Assembly (NCBI GenBank): GCA_036873135.1
Contig: JAPTYO010000059.1
Span: forward strand, 6,007,066 to 6,071,065
DNA length: 64,000 nucleotides
Origin: Clarkia xantiana subsp. parviflora
Taxonomy: Eukaryota > Streptophyta > Magnoliopsida > Myrtales > Onagraceae
Reading direction: 5' to 3'
The position numbers and the translations under genes are program-made. Under the pieces are notes generated by a model, which did not search any database, was not told the origin of the DNA, and saw only the letters and a program-made list of their open reading frames with translations. Below are positions 44,610 to 56,536 of this stretch, one piece after another; position 1 is the stretch's first letter; each line of letters starts with the position of its first letter.

Positions 44610-47600
44610 TCACTTGCGTTTCTTGTCGTCCTTTTCTCTATCGAGAACTACAGGAGCTGCAGGTATACTGAACCACCATTCCCTCACCCTCCTCATCCAT
44701 CTCTCTGTCCCCGCTCTTCTCGGGGGAGAATACTCCGTGAATGCCTCCAAGAACAACAACATAACTATCCATTTCCCAGGCACAAATCCTAGTATAACGG
44801 CGCATACCAATAGACCCACTGCAAATTTCTCGCTCGCCTACACAAACATAACCCAATTTTATGTTGTGACGATCGATATGTGCACAAAACTGAATGACCC
44901 CACTTGAATACTCCTATCCATTTGGTCGAAACAATATCATGGCTATGATTCCGGTAAATTAACAATTTTTATTTCTATGGAGTGTGTTTCCGATAGATAT
45001 ATTCCAAGAGCAACATGTGGAACTTTCTATAAGAAGACTTTTTTTTTTCCTATTTCAGCAAACTGTTGATTCTCGCATCAGCAGTACCAAAAAGAATGAC
45101 TTGACCAACTCTAATAGTTCAATTATGGAATATGTATAGGTAAAAATATTAGTATTAAGTAACCAAAGAGAGAAAATTACCCGAGGATAGATGCAGAGAA
45201 GAAGGGCACGTAATTTTAGGAGGACGATATTCCCGTCCTGAATGAAGCCTTCAGCCTGAGATATTGCATTTTGGACGGCCAGAAGCTGCTCCATTGTGTT
45301 CATAGCTGGAGGCACTGTTACTTTGACTTCATGTGTAGATGTCCCTTCACTTAAGTATCGCGTGAGGACCATGAAAAACGCCATAAACACGAAACCCACT
45401 GCGAGTGCATAACGAACCCATCCCCTGAAAAAACCAAGTCACTTCAGACTTAAGAAGAAAATAGCATTACTTCCATTTCTAGACCCTTTTTTTTAAAAAA
45501 TAATAATAATCATAAATGCAATGAAAGGAAAAAGAAAACACAAGCAAAAAAATAATCGTAGACAAGTCCATTAACCGTTACATGGCATAAAAACACAGAA
45601 ATAATAGTGTACAATTACAGTATTGTACCTGAATATGATGAAAGAACCGATCAGACAAAAGATTGTTGATTTCCACGGTTCATCCCATAGTATCAAAGAA
45701 AGGAGCCATTTTCCAATCTCTGTGAGAGGCAGGAGTAATTCCTGAAAACGCGAAACACAACTCATTCATTACAGAATAAATAAAGTAAAATTTATATAAG
45801 CATGTAAACTAACAGACTACAATGTTTTCAATTTTTTTAAGCTGTACAAGCAATATACAACTTATTCATGTCTGTTCAAAGCAGCAATATACCTTCATCA
45901 CAGCCATGTTGGTGTCAATCCCATCCACTTTGACTCCATCAACCGTCGCCTGAGCCACCACCACTTTCTTATAACTATTTTTTGATTCCTTAACTGCTTC
46001 CTCTAATGAAGTCAACCCTCCAACCGCTATCTCACCAAGAACAAGCCCACCCTCATTCGAACTACTCCCGAACCCAAACCCCAAGTTAGAAACCATGGCT
46101 AGGGATGAAGCAGAGTACATCCCGTACATACTCCTCGGACTATTAGCTCGATCTACTTCCTTGGAGGTCAACACGTTTGCCAGTGCTTCCAGTATTAGAT
46201 CTCCACCAGGGAGTTGATCACAGAGATTAAACATGAGAAGATTCTCGTACTTAACAGGAACTGTGGAGATCATCTCTTGAATGGCTTGTACTCGAACAAT
46301 CCCAAGAGCAGCCTTGGAAAGTGCCTCGTTTCGCTGGACACCAGTTACCTGGTACTTATTTATGAATCTGTGTGCATATAAAATCTCCCGAATAACAGAT
46401 AGCCAGTAATCACGGCGACCATGCCCTTTAAGCTCTGGAAACTCAAAGACAACTGGTTCTGATCTGCCAAAAGAAAAAAAATATTTAAGCATCACCAGTT
46501 GATATAAACTTGGATATACATCATAAGATGTCTAGAAGTTACTTACAAAGATATTGACTTGTACAACACGGCTTTATCGAACAATCGTGACCCCCATGGC
46601 CCTGTTAATTCTGGTTTAACGATCTGTTTCAAGTCTTCGGACAAGTCATATCTTTTTGGTTTGTCATATGACACAACACGGAGAGCTTCAAAGTAGAGTG
46701 CATGGTCTGTCAAAATCAACCGTCCTATTGAACATTAAGACAAAGTGTTAACTTTAATGTGAGACCTGTTAAAGATACCGTCAAATTATGAAAGAGGAAA
46801 TTAATCAAGGGTCCCACCTGGCCATGTAGACATTCCAACATGTTCAAGAACTGGTTGGGTGGTGACAGTTCCATCTATTTCGAGGATCTGCTCTCCTTTG
46901 GAAGATCGGACAGATGAAAGGAGAGACGACTCAGTCTGGGACTTTAATTTCTTAATAGATCTACAAAGAGCATGATTATGAGATATTAGGATGAAATTCT
47001 TAATGGAGTCCTGATTCAAAAGGAAGAAAAAAAAATACTATTAACTCTCAAAATCAAAGTAAGAAAACCAAATTCAAGACAGATTCTCTTGACTAATCGC
47101 CTCTAACAATTTTATTTGAATATGAATAATTTACAGCTCGTTGAAAGCAAGCAATGTAGTCATACGCAGGCTCAGATTTAAGAAATACCTTTCAAGGCTT
47201 GCAATGTACTTATCATAGACAAAAAAGTGAAGCCGACCACCAGTTGAGGCCGAAAGAACCTCAAATAGATTTTCACTGATTACCACATTGGCAATGACAG
47301 GAACAGCAGGAGCTATGCGAGAGAAAGCCTCAACTCCAACTGAAACCTCCCCATCTACCTGAAGGAACATACCACAAAGCAAGATGCTATCATTATCAAA
47401 TCATTCCACCTGAATTATCTGAATACCAAATTAAGGCCTAAGGTTATCATTTGATGCCCTTTGGAGATGTTGGCAAAAAGAGAAAGACAATTACATTGAC
47501 AATAGGCTCATTTGAAGCAGCAGGAGTCTCCCAAGCAACCATCATATTATATGTCAGGCGCCTGAACTTTTTATCAGCCAAATGGCCAGTTGCTTGAATA

Positions 47601-48054
47601 GACCTAGACAGTGCCTTGAAGCAGCAGTGTTCCAAAAAGTTCCTTGCGTACACATTTTGCTGCTTTAATGAACTAGATGCTTCTTCATTGAAACTTTGCT
47701 GCAGTTCAGAAGCAGGAATACCTAAAATCCTGCATTTTCTCAATCAAAAGAAAGATCAGAGTAAAACATTTGAATCAGAAGCACTTCAGAGTTAAACAAT
47801 AACTCGGGTTTATTAGGAAATGCTTACTTCGAGCATCTGCGGACGACAACATTAGCAATTGGAGAGAGTTCTTGGATCCAATTTCTCCGAGCAGAAGGAG
47901 AAGTCCCCATTTCCTCAAACTCTTCATCAAACGGAGTTTGGTTACCAAGAATCCATTTGAAAGAGCTTTCTCTCACTAGACCTTCAAGTATGTTCCTTGT
48001 TTTGCTTGCCACAGCCATCTCTAGATCATCCCCGAGTAGGAGATTCGAAAACAT
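44610..48054 (-). CDS. DUF639 family protein
   Basis: Nine exons (minus): 48054-47828, 47729-47495, 47358-47189, 46960-46818, 46724-46547, 46463-45893, 45741-45629, 45424-45181, 44837-44610; 2109 bp, 702 residues, with consistent splice phases. The protein matches the plant DUF639 family (At3g18350 type, from memory): NWIQELSPIANVVVRRCSK near residue 65, the FSRIAPAVPVIANVVISENL block, RLILTDHALYFEALRVVSYD (PH-like segment) and a C-terminal ERWMRRVREWWFSIPAAPV. Three hydrophobic segments lie at about 517-545, 550-568 and 634-660, so the C-terminus is probably membrane-embedded. The molecular role is unknown. The start at 48054 is the first ATG after an in-frame stop; 48018 (MAVASKTRNILEGL) is an alternative. 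No broken frame or missing splice site is seen. Confidence 0.9.
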
Positions 48055-48823
48055 GGAACCCACCTCACAGACTCAAACCCCTATCAAACGTCTCAATGAT
48101 TTCAGATTCAAGAAAATCAAATCCAAACAAGATAGATTCAAGAAACAGGAAATCTCAACATTCGACTTTCCCAATTTTATCCCAATCTGACACTTACTAT
48201 AGAAAATTATCGATTCCCCGACTCTAACAAATGGAACAATAGCCGCGTATTTATTATACTTAGCAGCAGAAGATCAAACTTGAAATGAACAAGAAACCAG
48301 AATTAGCCCAACTAACAACCACAACAGCGCGATTGCTTCATCTGCTGGAGCACGTATTCTAAATTTTCAGCAGTACGCAATGAATACATGGCGACATCCA
48401 CACAAAACCCACCTCAGATTTTACACTTAGCCGCCAAAACTCGCGGATTTTCGCGGAAGAACAAGATATTGATTGAAGCTGCAGCCAAAAGCAGAGAGGA
48501 TAAATATCCGCCGCATTTACCGTCGGCGTTCATCTAAGCTACGCGTCCTCACCGGAGGGAGAAGAGAGAGAGAGAGGAGTGACTCAGTAGAGAGAGAAAG
48601 CTCAAACGATCAACTCATCGACTGGATTTTCGTCGTCTCTATCCGAGTGGATTTCGATCGACGACGGAACTGAAAATAAGTACTAATCTTCATCCTCGAT
48701 TAATATTCACATGTAAAATTAGTCCCTGTTCTCTATATTTAAGGATAAATACCAGACAACTTTTTGAGATGCTTGTGATCTTTTTATTAATTAATAATAA
48801 AAAAGACTTTATTATAACATACG
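48055..48823 (-). promoter_or_regulatory. 5' UTR and promoter region of the DUF639 gene
   Basis: The sequence up to about 48680 is less AT-rich and includes a GA-repeat patch ('gagagagagagagg', about 48564-48580), common in plant 5' UTRs and promoters. From 48690 it becomes AT-rich and then meets the Gypsy-C LTR at 48824. No transcription start can be fixed. The retrotransposon end thus lies about 770 bp from the start codon. Confidence 0.5.
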
Positions 48824-49549
48824 TGTTGGGATCAAAATAACGTGGTCTTGGAATTTCGAGTAGTGGACTTCTAAGTCTCGCTGGGAGATAGCTCACTCAT
48901 GTATCTTTCTTGGTCGCGTGAGGACCTGAAAAAAGGTGAGGATGGCCCCTGATTCCACTCCGAAGCTTAAGTCAGTAATGGATATCGAGAGAATAATATA
49001 GAGTAATTGATAGAACTTAGACCTTAAATAATGAAAGTGAGCCCCTATTTATAGGGAGATATTACCGACTTTTAGTGGCGGTTACCTCTTGGGAGGGTTT
49101 GTCCTGAGTCGGCATAAGCAGGTGACAAGCAGGTTGTCAGCTGATATCACTTCCTTGAGAGGAAGGTTTCGTGGTATAGGGGGTGGCGAGCAGGTCGCCA
49201 GCTGGTGCCTCTTTCTTCAAACGGAAGTCTTCTTAGAGGCGGCGAGCAGGTCTCCACCTGTTCTTTCCTTAAGAGGGAAGGTTTCCTCTAAGTATCTGGT
49301 GGTCGACTCAACTCGTACTTTAGTAGGGAAGCTTTGGTCCTTGACTCGACTTACACTTCAAGAGAGGAGCCTTGAATGACCTTCTCGCCTTGTTCTTTAT
49401 GACTTCTGTCTGGAAGTCGACTTCTTAAAATGTGATCGTCGACCTTTTACCTTTGTTTCACCATTCCAAACAAGGTTGGTCGTCGATTCGTCAATCTCGC
49501 CAATAAACGTACTTGACTCTAGTCTGTGTCGTTTAATCGTAACCCAACA
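48824..49549 (-). repeat. Gypsy-C 3' LTR
   Basis: Plus-strand ends TGTTGGGATCAAAATAACG and CGTAACCCAACA, 726 bp. It lacks a 36-bp segment (near 48920) present in the 5' LTR. This is the LTR facing the DUF639 gene. Confidence 0.93.
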
Positions 49550-49939
49550 CTTGCCCCCGAGACTTAAGTCCAGCTTCATTTATGAAGAGGAGGTCTTGAG
49601 TCGAGTATAATTCTTAAACATGTTCGAGCGAGATTTCGTCTCTATTAGTTCACTTAACATCGGTTGGATCGGCTAAAAGAGGATACCTTTAGTCGAGGCG
49701 AGATGCTAGTCCCTATGGCTTTCCTGACCGTTGGTCTGGGAGAAGCTGGAGAGTCACCTCGATAAGCCCTTGACAGGTGCGAGGCAACGGTCATGTTGTC
49801 AGGGAATGACCCAATGAATGCTTGACCTCGGGAAAATTTCATTGGGAAGTCAAGCGGTTAATACTTTTTAGTATAAATACCACCATTTAATCTTCATTTT
49901 TACTTCATGCTCTTCGTTTTTAGTCATCCTAGCAAATCA

Positions 49940-52248
49940 ATATAGTGCTTTCTTCATTAACCCTGGCTCGCCTCGTCCCTGCGCTCCCGAAGAGAGAATT
50001 CTTGTTGGAATCGCCACTGTTGGTCCTTCTGATCCGATTCGAGAAGCTTCTTTCCTTCGATCCCTTTCTCAGACTCCCAAGGCTGCTCAATTCCAACAAG
50101 GTAGGTCGCAAGGGTTCATCCCTTCTTTTCCTGAGTATCCCAAAAAAAAAAAAAAGTTGTCTAGCGTCGCTTTCGTAAAATCCGTGACCCTAGGTAATCT
50201 GAGCGATCATGAAGGCCCTCGTTATGCTGGTCCCCCTGGACAAGGATATAAGGCTAGGGATGGGGAGGTCCCAGTAAATGCGGGCCAGATTGAGGCGGGG
50301 CTCCGATTTCCTTTTTGCACAGAGTTGGATGAACTATGTGAGCATTATGGGATACATCCTTGCCAGCTCACAGTCAAGGCTATCCGCTTCTGGGTTGGTT
50401 TTCGGTGTTTGTGCGACGTCTATAATTTGACGTACGCCCTTCAAGTCTTTAGATTCTTCTATCAATTGTTGAGAAGCAAGTCGTTGGCCCTCAGATGACC
50501 AACTTTCTTGGAAATCGGCCAAGGAATTGGTTGTTGGGCTTAAGTCTTATAATGAAAATTGGAAGCATTATTACTTTTTCTGTCGAGAAGGCGTCACTTG
50601 GCCCATATCCCCTCCCCTTGGTGCTGATGGTCCCCCCACTCTCCATGGATTAACTTCTGAGGAAATCGCCACGGTCGGCCAGATTCACGCCGTCGTGACC
50701 TCGAAAGAGTTTGAACCGTGGAAATCTGTTGAAGATACAACAGAAGAGGCTCTTATTAGATCCTCAATTCGTCTTCGCATTGAAGATCCTCATCTTGATT
50801 GGGTAACTTCTTTTTCATAGTAGCTTTTTAAATTCTCTTCTGGTTTCATGTAGGTCTCTTTAAGAAGCTTATTGATGCTCGTGGTCAGGCAGCAACAGGA
50901 GTGCCCTTGGAGGATTCTGCGGCGACCAGCTCTGAGGTCGCCTCTGAACAACCCTCCTTGGCGGGAGCTATCACTGAGGCTGCCTCCAATTCTGAGAAGG
51001 CGGAATCTGTGGAGGACGTCGTGAAGACTCCTCGCGTGAGGACCAAGAGGACTGCCCACAGAGGTATTCCCAAGCCTAACAAAATGGCGCATGTGATCCG
51101 ACGCCACTCCTATCTCAGAGTTCCAGGAGACAACTTCCTTAGCCGCTCCTGCAGTTTCTATCTCCCCAACTCCCACAGGTAGAAACTTTCCATTCTAGAT
51201 TTTATCTTTGTTTGGATTTCCTTAGAACTTTTTCTCACTTCTTTTCCTTTTGTAGAAGTTGCCCCGAGGAAGGGGGTCGTGGTGAAGCTTCTAGCTCCTA
51301 AGTCGTGACTGGCTTGAAGTTTGAAGGTCTTCCCTTTTCCTGGAAGATGCTTCATACTGCCCCCGAGTCATCCTCGGGTGTCACCAACTGGGATCCCCTG
51401 GTTTCTTTGAAGGGCTATCAGTTGAAGGAGGGACACTGCATCGCCAATAGGGAGTTAGCCCTCCATCTTATAAATGGCTCCGTTCCTCCTCAAGATCGCC
51501 CTCGCATTCCTGTGGAATGTGCTGATGAGACTGCTCGCATGTTTCTACATCGGCAGGCCAAGGTAAATAATTTTATCCTCCTCATAATCTCGATTTTTCT
51601 GAAATCACTTCCGTACTTATCTTGCTATGCTTTCAGGCCACCCACAATTTTTGACAAGTCGGTCAGCTGCTCATCGACTTGGGTGAAGAAGTTTCCTCTT
51701 TAAAGGGGAAGCTCGCCTCAGTGGAGTTGGAGGCAGAAGAGGTGCAACGTCTCCGAGGAGAAAATACCCGCCTGGAAGAGGAAATTCGTCGTCTGAATGA
51801 GGACTTCGCCATTATGGCCAAAGATCTCGCCTCTCTGGAGGACATGGTAAGGGCCTCCGCTAATATGGTCGAAGAAGTCGCCTTTCTGAAGGACACAGTG
51901 AGGGCCTCCATGACTTTTGGAGCATTGATGGATGATGCTCGTCGTACCTCCGCCGCTTTCTTAAGGGGTTTTCGTGCCAAGGTGGCTTCTCATCAAGATG
52001 AGATCGCTTTGTTGAGAGCGGAGATAGAGGAGCATAAGAAGTCTGCCCCCGAGATCATTGCTGACTATAAGACTAGCGCTGATTTTCAAATCGACGTCGC
52101 CATGGCCAGTGGGCAGATGCTTCTTTCTAGCTTTGCCTCTGTTGTGGCGGATATCAGGGCTATGGACCCTAGTTTCGATTTCTCGAAGGTGGGGATCCTT
52201 CGAGATTACTTAACGGAGGAGGCTAGGAGTAGGAAAGACTCTGTATAG
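49940..52248 (+). pseudogene. Antisense gene inside Gypsy-C (PF04195-like plus coiled coil)
   Basis: On the strand opposite to gag, a series of frames suggests a multi-exon or decayed gene. About 50280-50480 reads AGLRFPFCTELDELCEHYGI, HPCQLTVKAIRFWVGFRCLC and NLTYALQVFRFFYQLL, resembling the plant 'putative gypsy type transposon' domain (PF04195). A shifted frame at 50527-50700 continues it (SYNENWKHYYFFCREGVTWP). The last part, 51679-52248, is a long coiled coil (VSSLKGKLASVELEAEEVQR onward) ending ...EEARSRKDSV. Possible splice sites occur (AAG|gta near 50100, cag near 51640) but were not resolved. Extra, often antisense ORFs near the 3' LTR are known in the Tat lineage of plant Gypsy elements; their function is unknown. 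Confidence 0.6.
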
Positions 52249-52984
52249 ATTTACCTTTTCTTTTCCCATCCCTCTGTAATCCCGACTTGATGTAATCAGT
52301 ATTTATTAATGATAGAAAGGAGCCTCCTTTTTGGCAATTCTCGTGCATTCATCTTTACTTCCAATCATCCTTGTGATAAATTTACCCAAGATCAGAATTC
52401 ACCTTTTCAAGAGTAAGGCTCTTAATCGATTTTCTAGAGAGAAACGATTAAACTCTATATAATCGATAATTAATTTTTAAGGAGGATTTTATCCTTAGAA
52501 AATCAAACCTGTCTTCTGAGTCATCGATCCCTCTGAGTGATTTGGTTAATATCAGATTCCGGATGATCGATATATGAATTTGAGAAGATCATCTTATAGT
52601 ACTTCTTCTTCAAGTAGTCGACCGATCTGAGTGATTTAGTTGATATCAGATCTTTGATGGTCGACTCTTGATTCGGCAGTAGTTCTTCAATACTTAACCT
52701 CTTTTGAGTAGTCGACCGATCTGAGTGATTTAGTAGATATCAGATCTTTGATGGTCGCTCTCGATTCTCTTCCTCGACGCTACCTCTTCATCGACCAATT
52801 CTGAGTGATTTAGATGATATCAGATTGTTGAAAGTCGATTTTTGAGTATTTTGACGGAAGAACTCGGACTTCTTGAAATAAAAGGGGCCTTAAGAGGCTT
52901 TATATTTATTTATCCTTCCTGAGTTTCACAAAAAAAGCGTCATAAGACAAACATTAGCCTTAAAAGATAAACAAAATTGCTTTA
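52249..52984. repeat. Gypsy-C non-coding region with tandem repeats of about 95 bp
   Basis: Between the antisense gene and protease, a unit containing 'ctgagtgatttagttgatatcagat' recurs about four times between 52526 and 52850 (period about 80-98 bp). Each unit has an ATCTGA...TCAGAT inverted repeat and most carry a GTCGAC-type word. No coding. Confidence 0.75.
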
Positions 52985-53610
52985 TTAATAAGGTGCAGTT
53001 TCTATGACTTCTCTTTGATTGCGACGCCGCATTGAGCTGACGTAGCACCGTCGGGATGCGGTTTGATCTCCTCTTACTTCCCGTATCCATTGTAGTGTTG
53101 GAAACCTCATTACTTGATGAGCAGTTGACAGGATTATACGATAGAGATTGAGAGTACTTCTTCCGATGATGGCGGTATATGAGGAGGCGGCGTCGACGAC
53201 CACAAAAAGAACCTCAATTGTAAGGGTTGTTTTTCCCTTTCCCAGAATCATTGGCAGCTTGATGGCTCCTATTGGATAGGTAGCTCTTCCGGCGAATCCT
53301 ATGAGGGGAAATTCGACGTTGAGGAGATCTCTTCCAGTTAGCCACAAATTTTGGAAGGCTTCGTAAAAGAGTATGTCCGTCGAGCTCCCACTGTCGATGA
53401 TAATCCTCTTTACTTCATACTCTGCTATTGTGGCAGTGATGACTAAGGTGTCATCATGAGGATGATTGACCATCATTAAGTCGTCAGTGGTGAAGCTTAT
53501 GGTTATCGGGTCGATTTCCTCATGTCTCCTGCCTTCATCCTCATGCGATGTTCGAGCAGCATAGACTTCCCGGGCGAGGCTGGTTTCTCCTCCAGAAGCA
53601 AATCCTCAAG
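52985..53610 (-). pseudogene. Gypsy-C retroviral-type aspartic protease
   Basis: The minus-strand frame from 53476 reads TLVITATIAEYEVKRIIIDS then GSSTDILFYEAF, the DSGSS active-site motif of Ty3/Gypsy proteases, and later AIIGRSTLNLYRIILST. The upstream linker (53610-53480) is in frame, with HDDTL just before the domain. It ends at 52985 without passing into RT. Confidence 0.85.
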
Positions 53611-53689
53611 CGATGACATTTATCGTTCCCCGTTGAGTCGGGGTTGGATTGTTATGGGGGGGAGATCGAGAATTCCTTTGAGGGTTACG

Positions 53690-54290
53690 GCCAGTGACTG
53701 ATGGATGTTTAATAATGCGGTTACGAACGTAACCACATTACCGAATATTTTTAGTGGTACTTTAAGTTTATTTCTGAGGAACAATATGTCATGATCCTCA
53801 TTATTTAAATGTAAGATCCTCATTATTTGAGTATAAGATTTAAATTATTTTGTGCAAGACATTAAGATCCTGTTATTTCGTCCAAAATTGTCATCAAATA
53901 CATTTTAAATTTACAAAGTAAATGAATACTTTTCTAAATATCGAAATCAAAACCAAATAGATTATATTACTGTTACAATAGTATCATGACTCGATTAAAA
54001 CTCAACTCGTCCACAACTGGTACTGGTCGGATTTGACTCAATTGTAACATTTGTATAAGCAAATATGGTTTACTTCTGATACTTTGAAAAGTACTGTGTT
54101 TATTTGAAATATATTTAACGACAATTTTGGATAAATAATTGAAAAAATTATCAATCATCATCGTTTTAAAATCTATATTTTAAAACATGTTAATACCAAA
54201 ATTTTTTTTTTAATACATTTTATATAATTTTATTAAAAAAATGTTATATTTTTACATTTTTTCTTCTTCTGCATAGCGTATCCTCATTAT
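53690..54290. other. AT-rich insert in the Gypsy-C gag-protease linker
   Basis: Strongly AT-rich sequence separates the zinc-knuckle end of gag (54298) from the pre-protease linker (53680). It contains no gag-like residues, and words such as 'atcctcattat' recur at both edges. It looks like a later insertion of about 600 bp, but no clear terminal repeats or target duplication are resolved. Confidence 0.5.
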
Positions 54291-54297
54291 CGAGGCC

Positions 54298-55734
54298 CTA
54301 GATCTGCCATTGGCTACGGCTTCGTTTTCTGGGCGCTTTGGAGGGATTTTCAATAAACTTTAACAGTTTACCTCTTCGAATTAACGCCTCAAAGTCGTGT
54401 TTCAGAGCAACACATTCGTTCGTGTCGTGCCCTTGAACTCGATGGTAACGACAATAGTCGTTCAACTGAGATCCCATCGGGCTTTTCCTGACTAGAGAGG
54501 GATCATCCAGTCTAAGTTTCTCCATCTATTGAAGCACCACAGATATATTGTGTGTGAGTGGAGTGAATTTTGCGGAATAAGGATTAGGCTCCTTCTTCAT
54601 TCCCAGGCGATTTCCTTGTCGAAAAGTTCCCTCTCGTCTTTCTTCTCTCTTGGATGGTCGAGAAACGGAACTTTCTTCGACCTTGGGTGGAGTATTCAAC
54701 CTATTGACTTCCACGGGCGATCTTTCATGTGACATCTCCAAGTTGATGTACTTCTTAACCTTGATGGTGAGAGCGTCAATCTTTCGTACTGGCTTCATCA
54801 CCATGCTATCCTTCAAGGCTTGACTTTGTACCCTGAGACCCCTCCAGAAGGTCCTGATCAACTCGCCATCAGTGGCGTCCTCGTTCAGCTGCTGAAGTAT
54901 CTTATGGTATCTAGTATAATAATTGGCTAAGGTTTCATCAGGACCTTGCTCAATTTTATCCAGAAAATCCATACTCTTGAGGCGTTGTCTTTGGCCTATG
55001 TGACCCTCTATAAACTTCCTTCAACTCTTCCCATGAGTCGATCGAGTTATCTGGAAGACCATAGAACCAGGTAGACGCCTCTTCCTTCAGAGTTGTGGGG
55101 AAGAGCGTCGCGTAGTGGTCCGCTGTTGCCCCTCTTCCTAGGAGGGAAGAGTTATGGGCGTTGATATGGCGAATTGGGTCTCCCTCGCCTTTGTAGTCCT
55201 CGATGTTCCTCGCAAAGACTTGTGGAGGGACTCGAGTATTGAATAACCTCTTGGAGAAAGGTTTAGAAGTGTGGTCGCGAACGACAAGTAGTTCACACTC
55301 TCGTCTTCTTTTCTTCTCCAGTAATTCTTCTACCTGTCCTATAGTGAATAGGACAGGGCTTTGCTCGCCATTTCGTTCTCTGGTGTTTTGGGGGCCTTCT
55401 CCGGGAGATCCTTTTCCATGATCTTCACACTGGAAGCCACCTCTTCCTTTTGGGAGACTTCTCGAGTTGGTTCCTTTTTTTCAGGAACCATTCCTGCCTG
55501 GGTTTGTTTCCAGAAGGCTATGAAGGCCACCATTATCTCCTGAGGGATGGTTCTCGCCTCTTCCATATTTGGTAGTGACTTGGAATGGTTGAGATTCTCT
55601 TCGCCACCAGTACCATTAGCTTGGGGCACTGGTGGGTCTTCTTCTGGTGTGGGTCTTGAGGTGGTGGGACTTGTTTGAGTGTTTCCCATCTCCTCAACCA
55701 CAAGGTTTGGCATCTTGTTCTTCTCGGAGGCCAT
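54298..55734 (-). pseudogene. Gypsy-C gag
   Basis: The start is ATG at 55734 (MASEKNKMPNLVVEE), 36 bp inside the LTR. The N-terminus is low-complexity and charged. The retrotransposon gag domain follows (about 55240-54700: IEDYKGEGDPIRHINAHNS, EEASTWFYGLPDNSIDSWEE, DETLANYYTRYHKILQQL), then the knuckle-like YCRYHRVQGHDTNECVALK. Two frame changes (near 55360 and 54990) and an in-frame TAG at 54526-54528 disable it. Confidence 0.82.
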
Positions 55735-55747
55735 GACTTTTTGATCT

Positions 55748-55769
55748 GGTTCCCACAGACGGCGCCAAA
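55748..55769 (-). other. Gypsy-C primer-binding site
   Basis: The minus strand reads TTTGGCGCCGTCTGTGGGAA directly after the 5' LTR. TGGCGCCGT matches the 3' end expected for a tRNA-Asp-type primer in plant Gypsy elements (established for Athila/Tat-like elements; tRNA identity inferred). Confidence 0.75.
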
Positions 55770-56531
55770 TGTTGGGATCAAAATGACGTGGCCTTGGAAC
55801 TTCGAGTAGTGGACTTCTAAGTCTCGCCGGGAGATAGTTCACTCAGGTATCTTTCTTGGTCGCGTGGACACTTAGATTCCTTTGGTGGCTTTGTGCTAGG
55901 AGAGGACCTGAAAAGAGGTGGGGATGGCCCCTGATTCCACTCTGAAGCTTAAGTCAGTAATGGATATCGAGAGAATAATATAGAGTAATTGATAGATCTT
56001 AGCCCTTAGATAATAAAAGTGAGCCCCTATTTATAGGGAGATATTACCGACTTTTAATGGCGGTTACTCTCTTGGGAGGGTTTGTCCTGAGTCGGCATAA
56101 GCAGGTGACAAGCAGGTTGCCAGCTGATACCACTTCCTTGAGAGGAAGGTTTCGTGGTATAGGGGGTGGCGAGCAGGTCGCCAGCTGGTGCCTCTTTCTT
56201 CAAAGGGAAGCCTTCTTAAAGGCGGCGAGCAGGTCTCCACCTGTCCTTTCCTTAAGAGGGAATATTTCCTCTAAGTATTTGGTGGTCGACTCGACTCGTA
56301 CTTTAGTAGGGAAGCTTGGTCCTTGACTCGACTTACACTTCAAGAGAGGAGCCTTGAATGACATTCTCGCCTTGTTCTTTATGACTTCTGTCTGGAAGTC
56401 GACTTCTTAAAATGTGATCGTCGACCTTTTACCTTTGTTTCACCATTCCAAACAAGGTTGGCCGTCGATTCGTCAATCTCGCCAATAAACGTACTTGGCT
56501 CTAGTCTGTGTCGCTTAATCGTAACCCAACA
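55770..56531 (-). repeat. Gypsy-C 5' LTR
   Basis: Plus-strand ends TGTTGGGATCAAAATGACG and CGTAACCCAACA, 762 bp. A minus-strand TATA box lies at 56029-56036. It includes the 36-bp segment around 55868-55903 missing in the 3' LTR. Confidence 0.93.
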
Positions 56532-56536
56532 ATACG

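Larger units (their letters stand above)
48824..56531 (-). mobile_element. Gypsy-C: LTR element with gag-protease, no pol, and an antisense gene
   Basis: Two LTRs (48824-49549 and 55770-56531), a perfect 5-bp target duplication ATACG (48819-48823 and 56532-56536), a primer-binding site, gag and protease on the minus strand, a polypurine tract (reverse complement at 49550-49562), and an exon-like antisense gene (49940-52248, plus). No RT, RNase H or integrase can be found between the protease (ending 52985) and the 3' LTR. Gag carries frameshifts and a stop. LTRs differ by a few percent by eye plus a 36-bp indel. Gypsy-A and Gypsy-B are the same family. Confidence 0.92.

Noticed and set aside
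48473..48673. Plus-strand frame upstream of the DUF639 gene
   Set aside because: Arg/Ser-rich translation of the GA-rich promoter or 5' UTR of the minus-strand gene.
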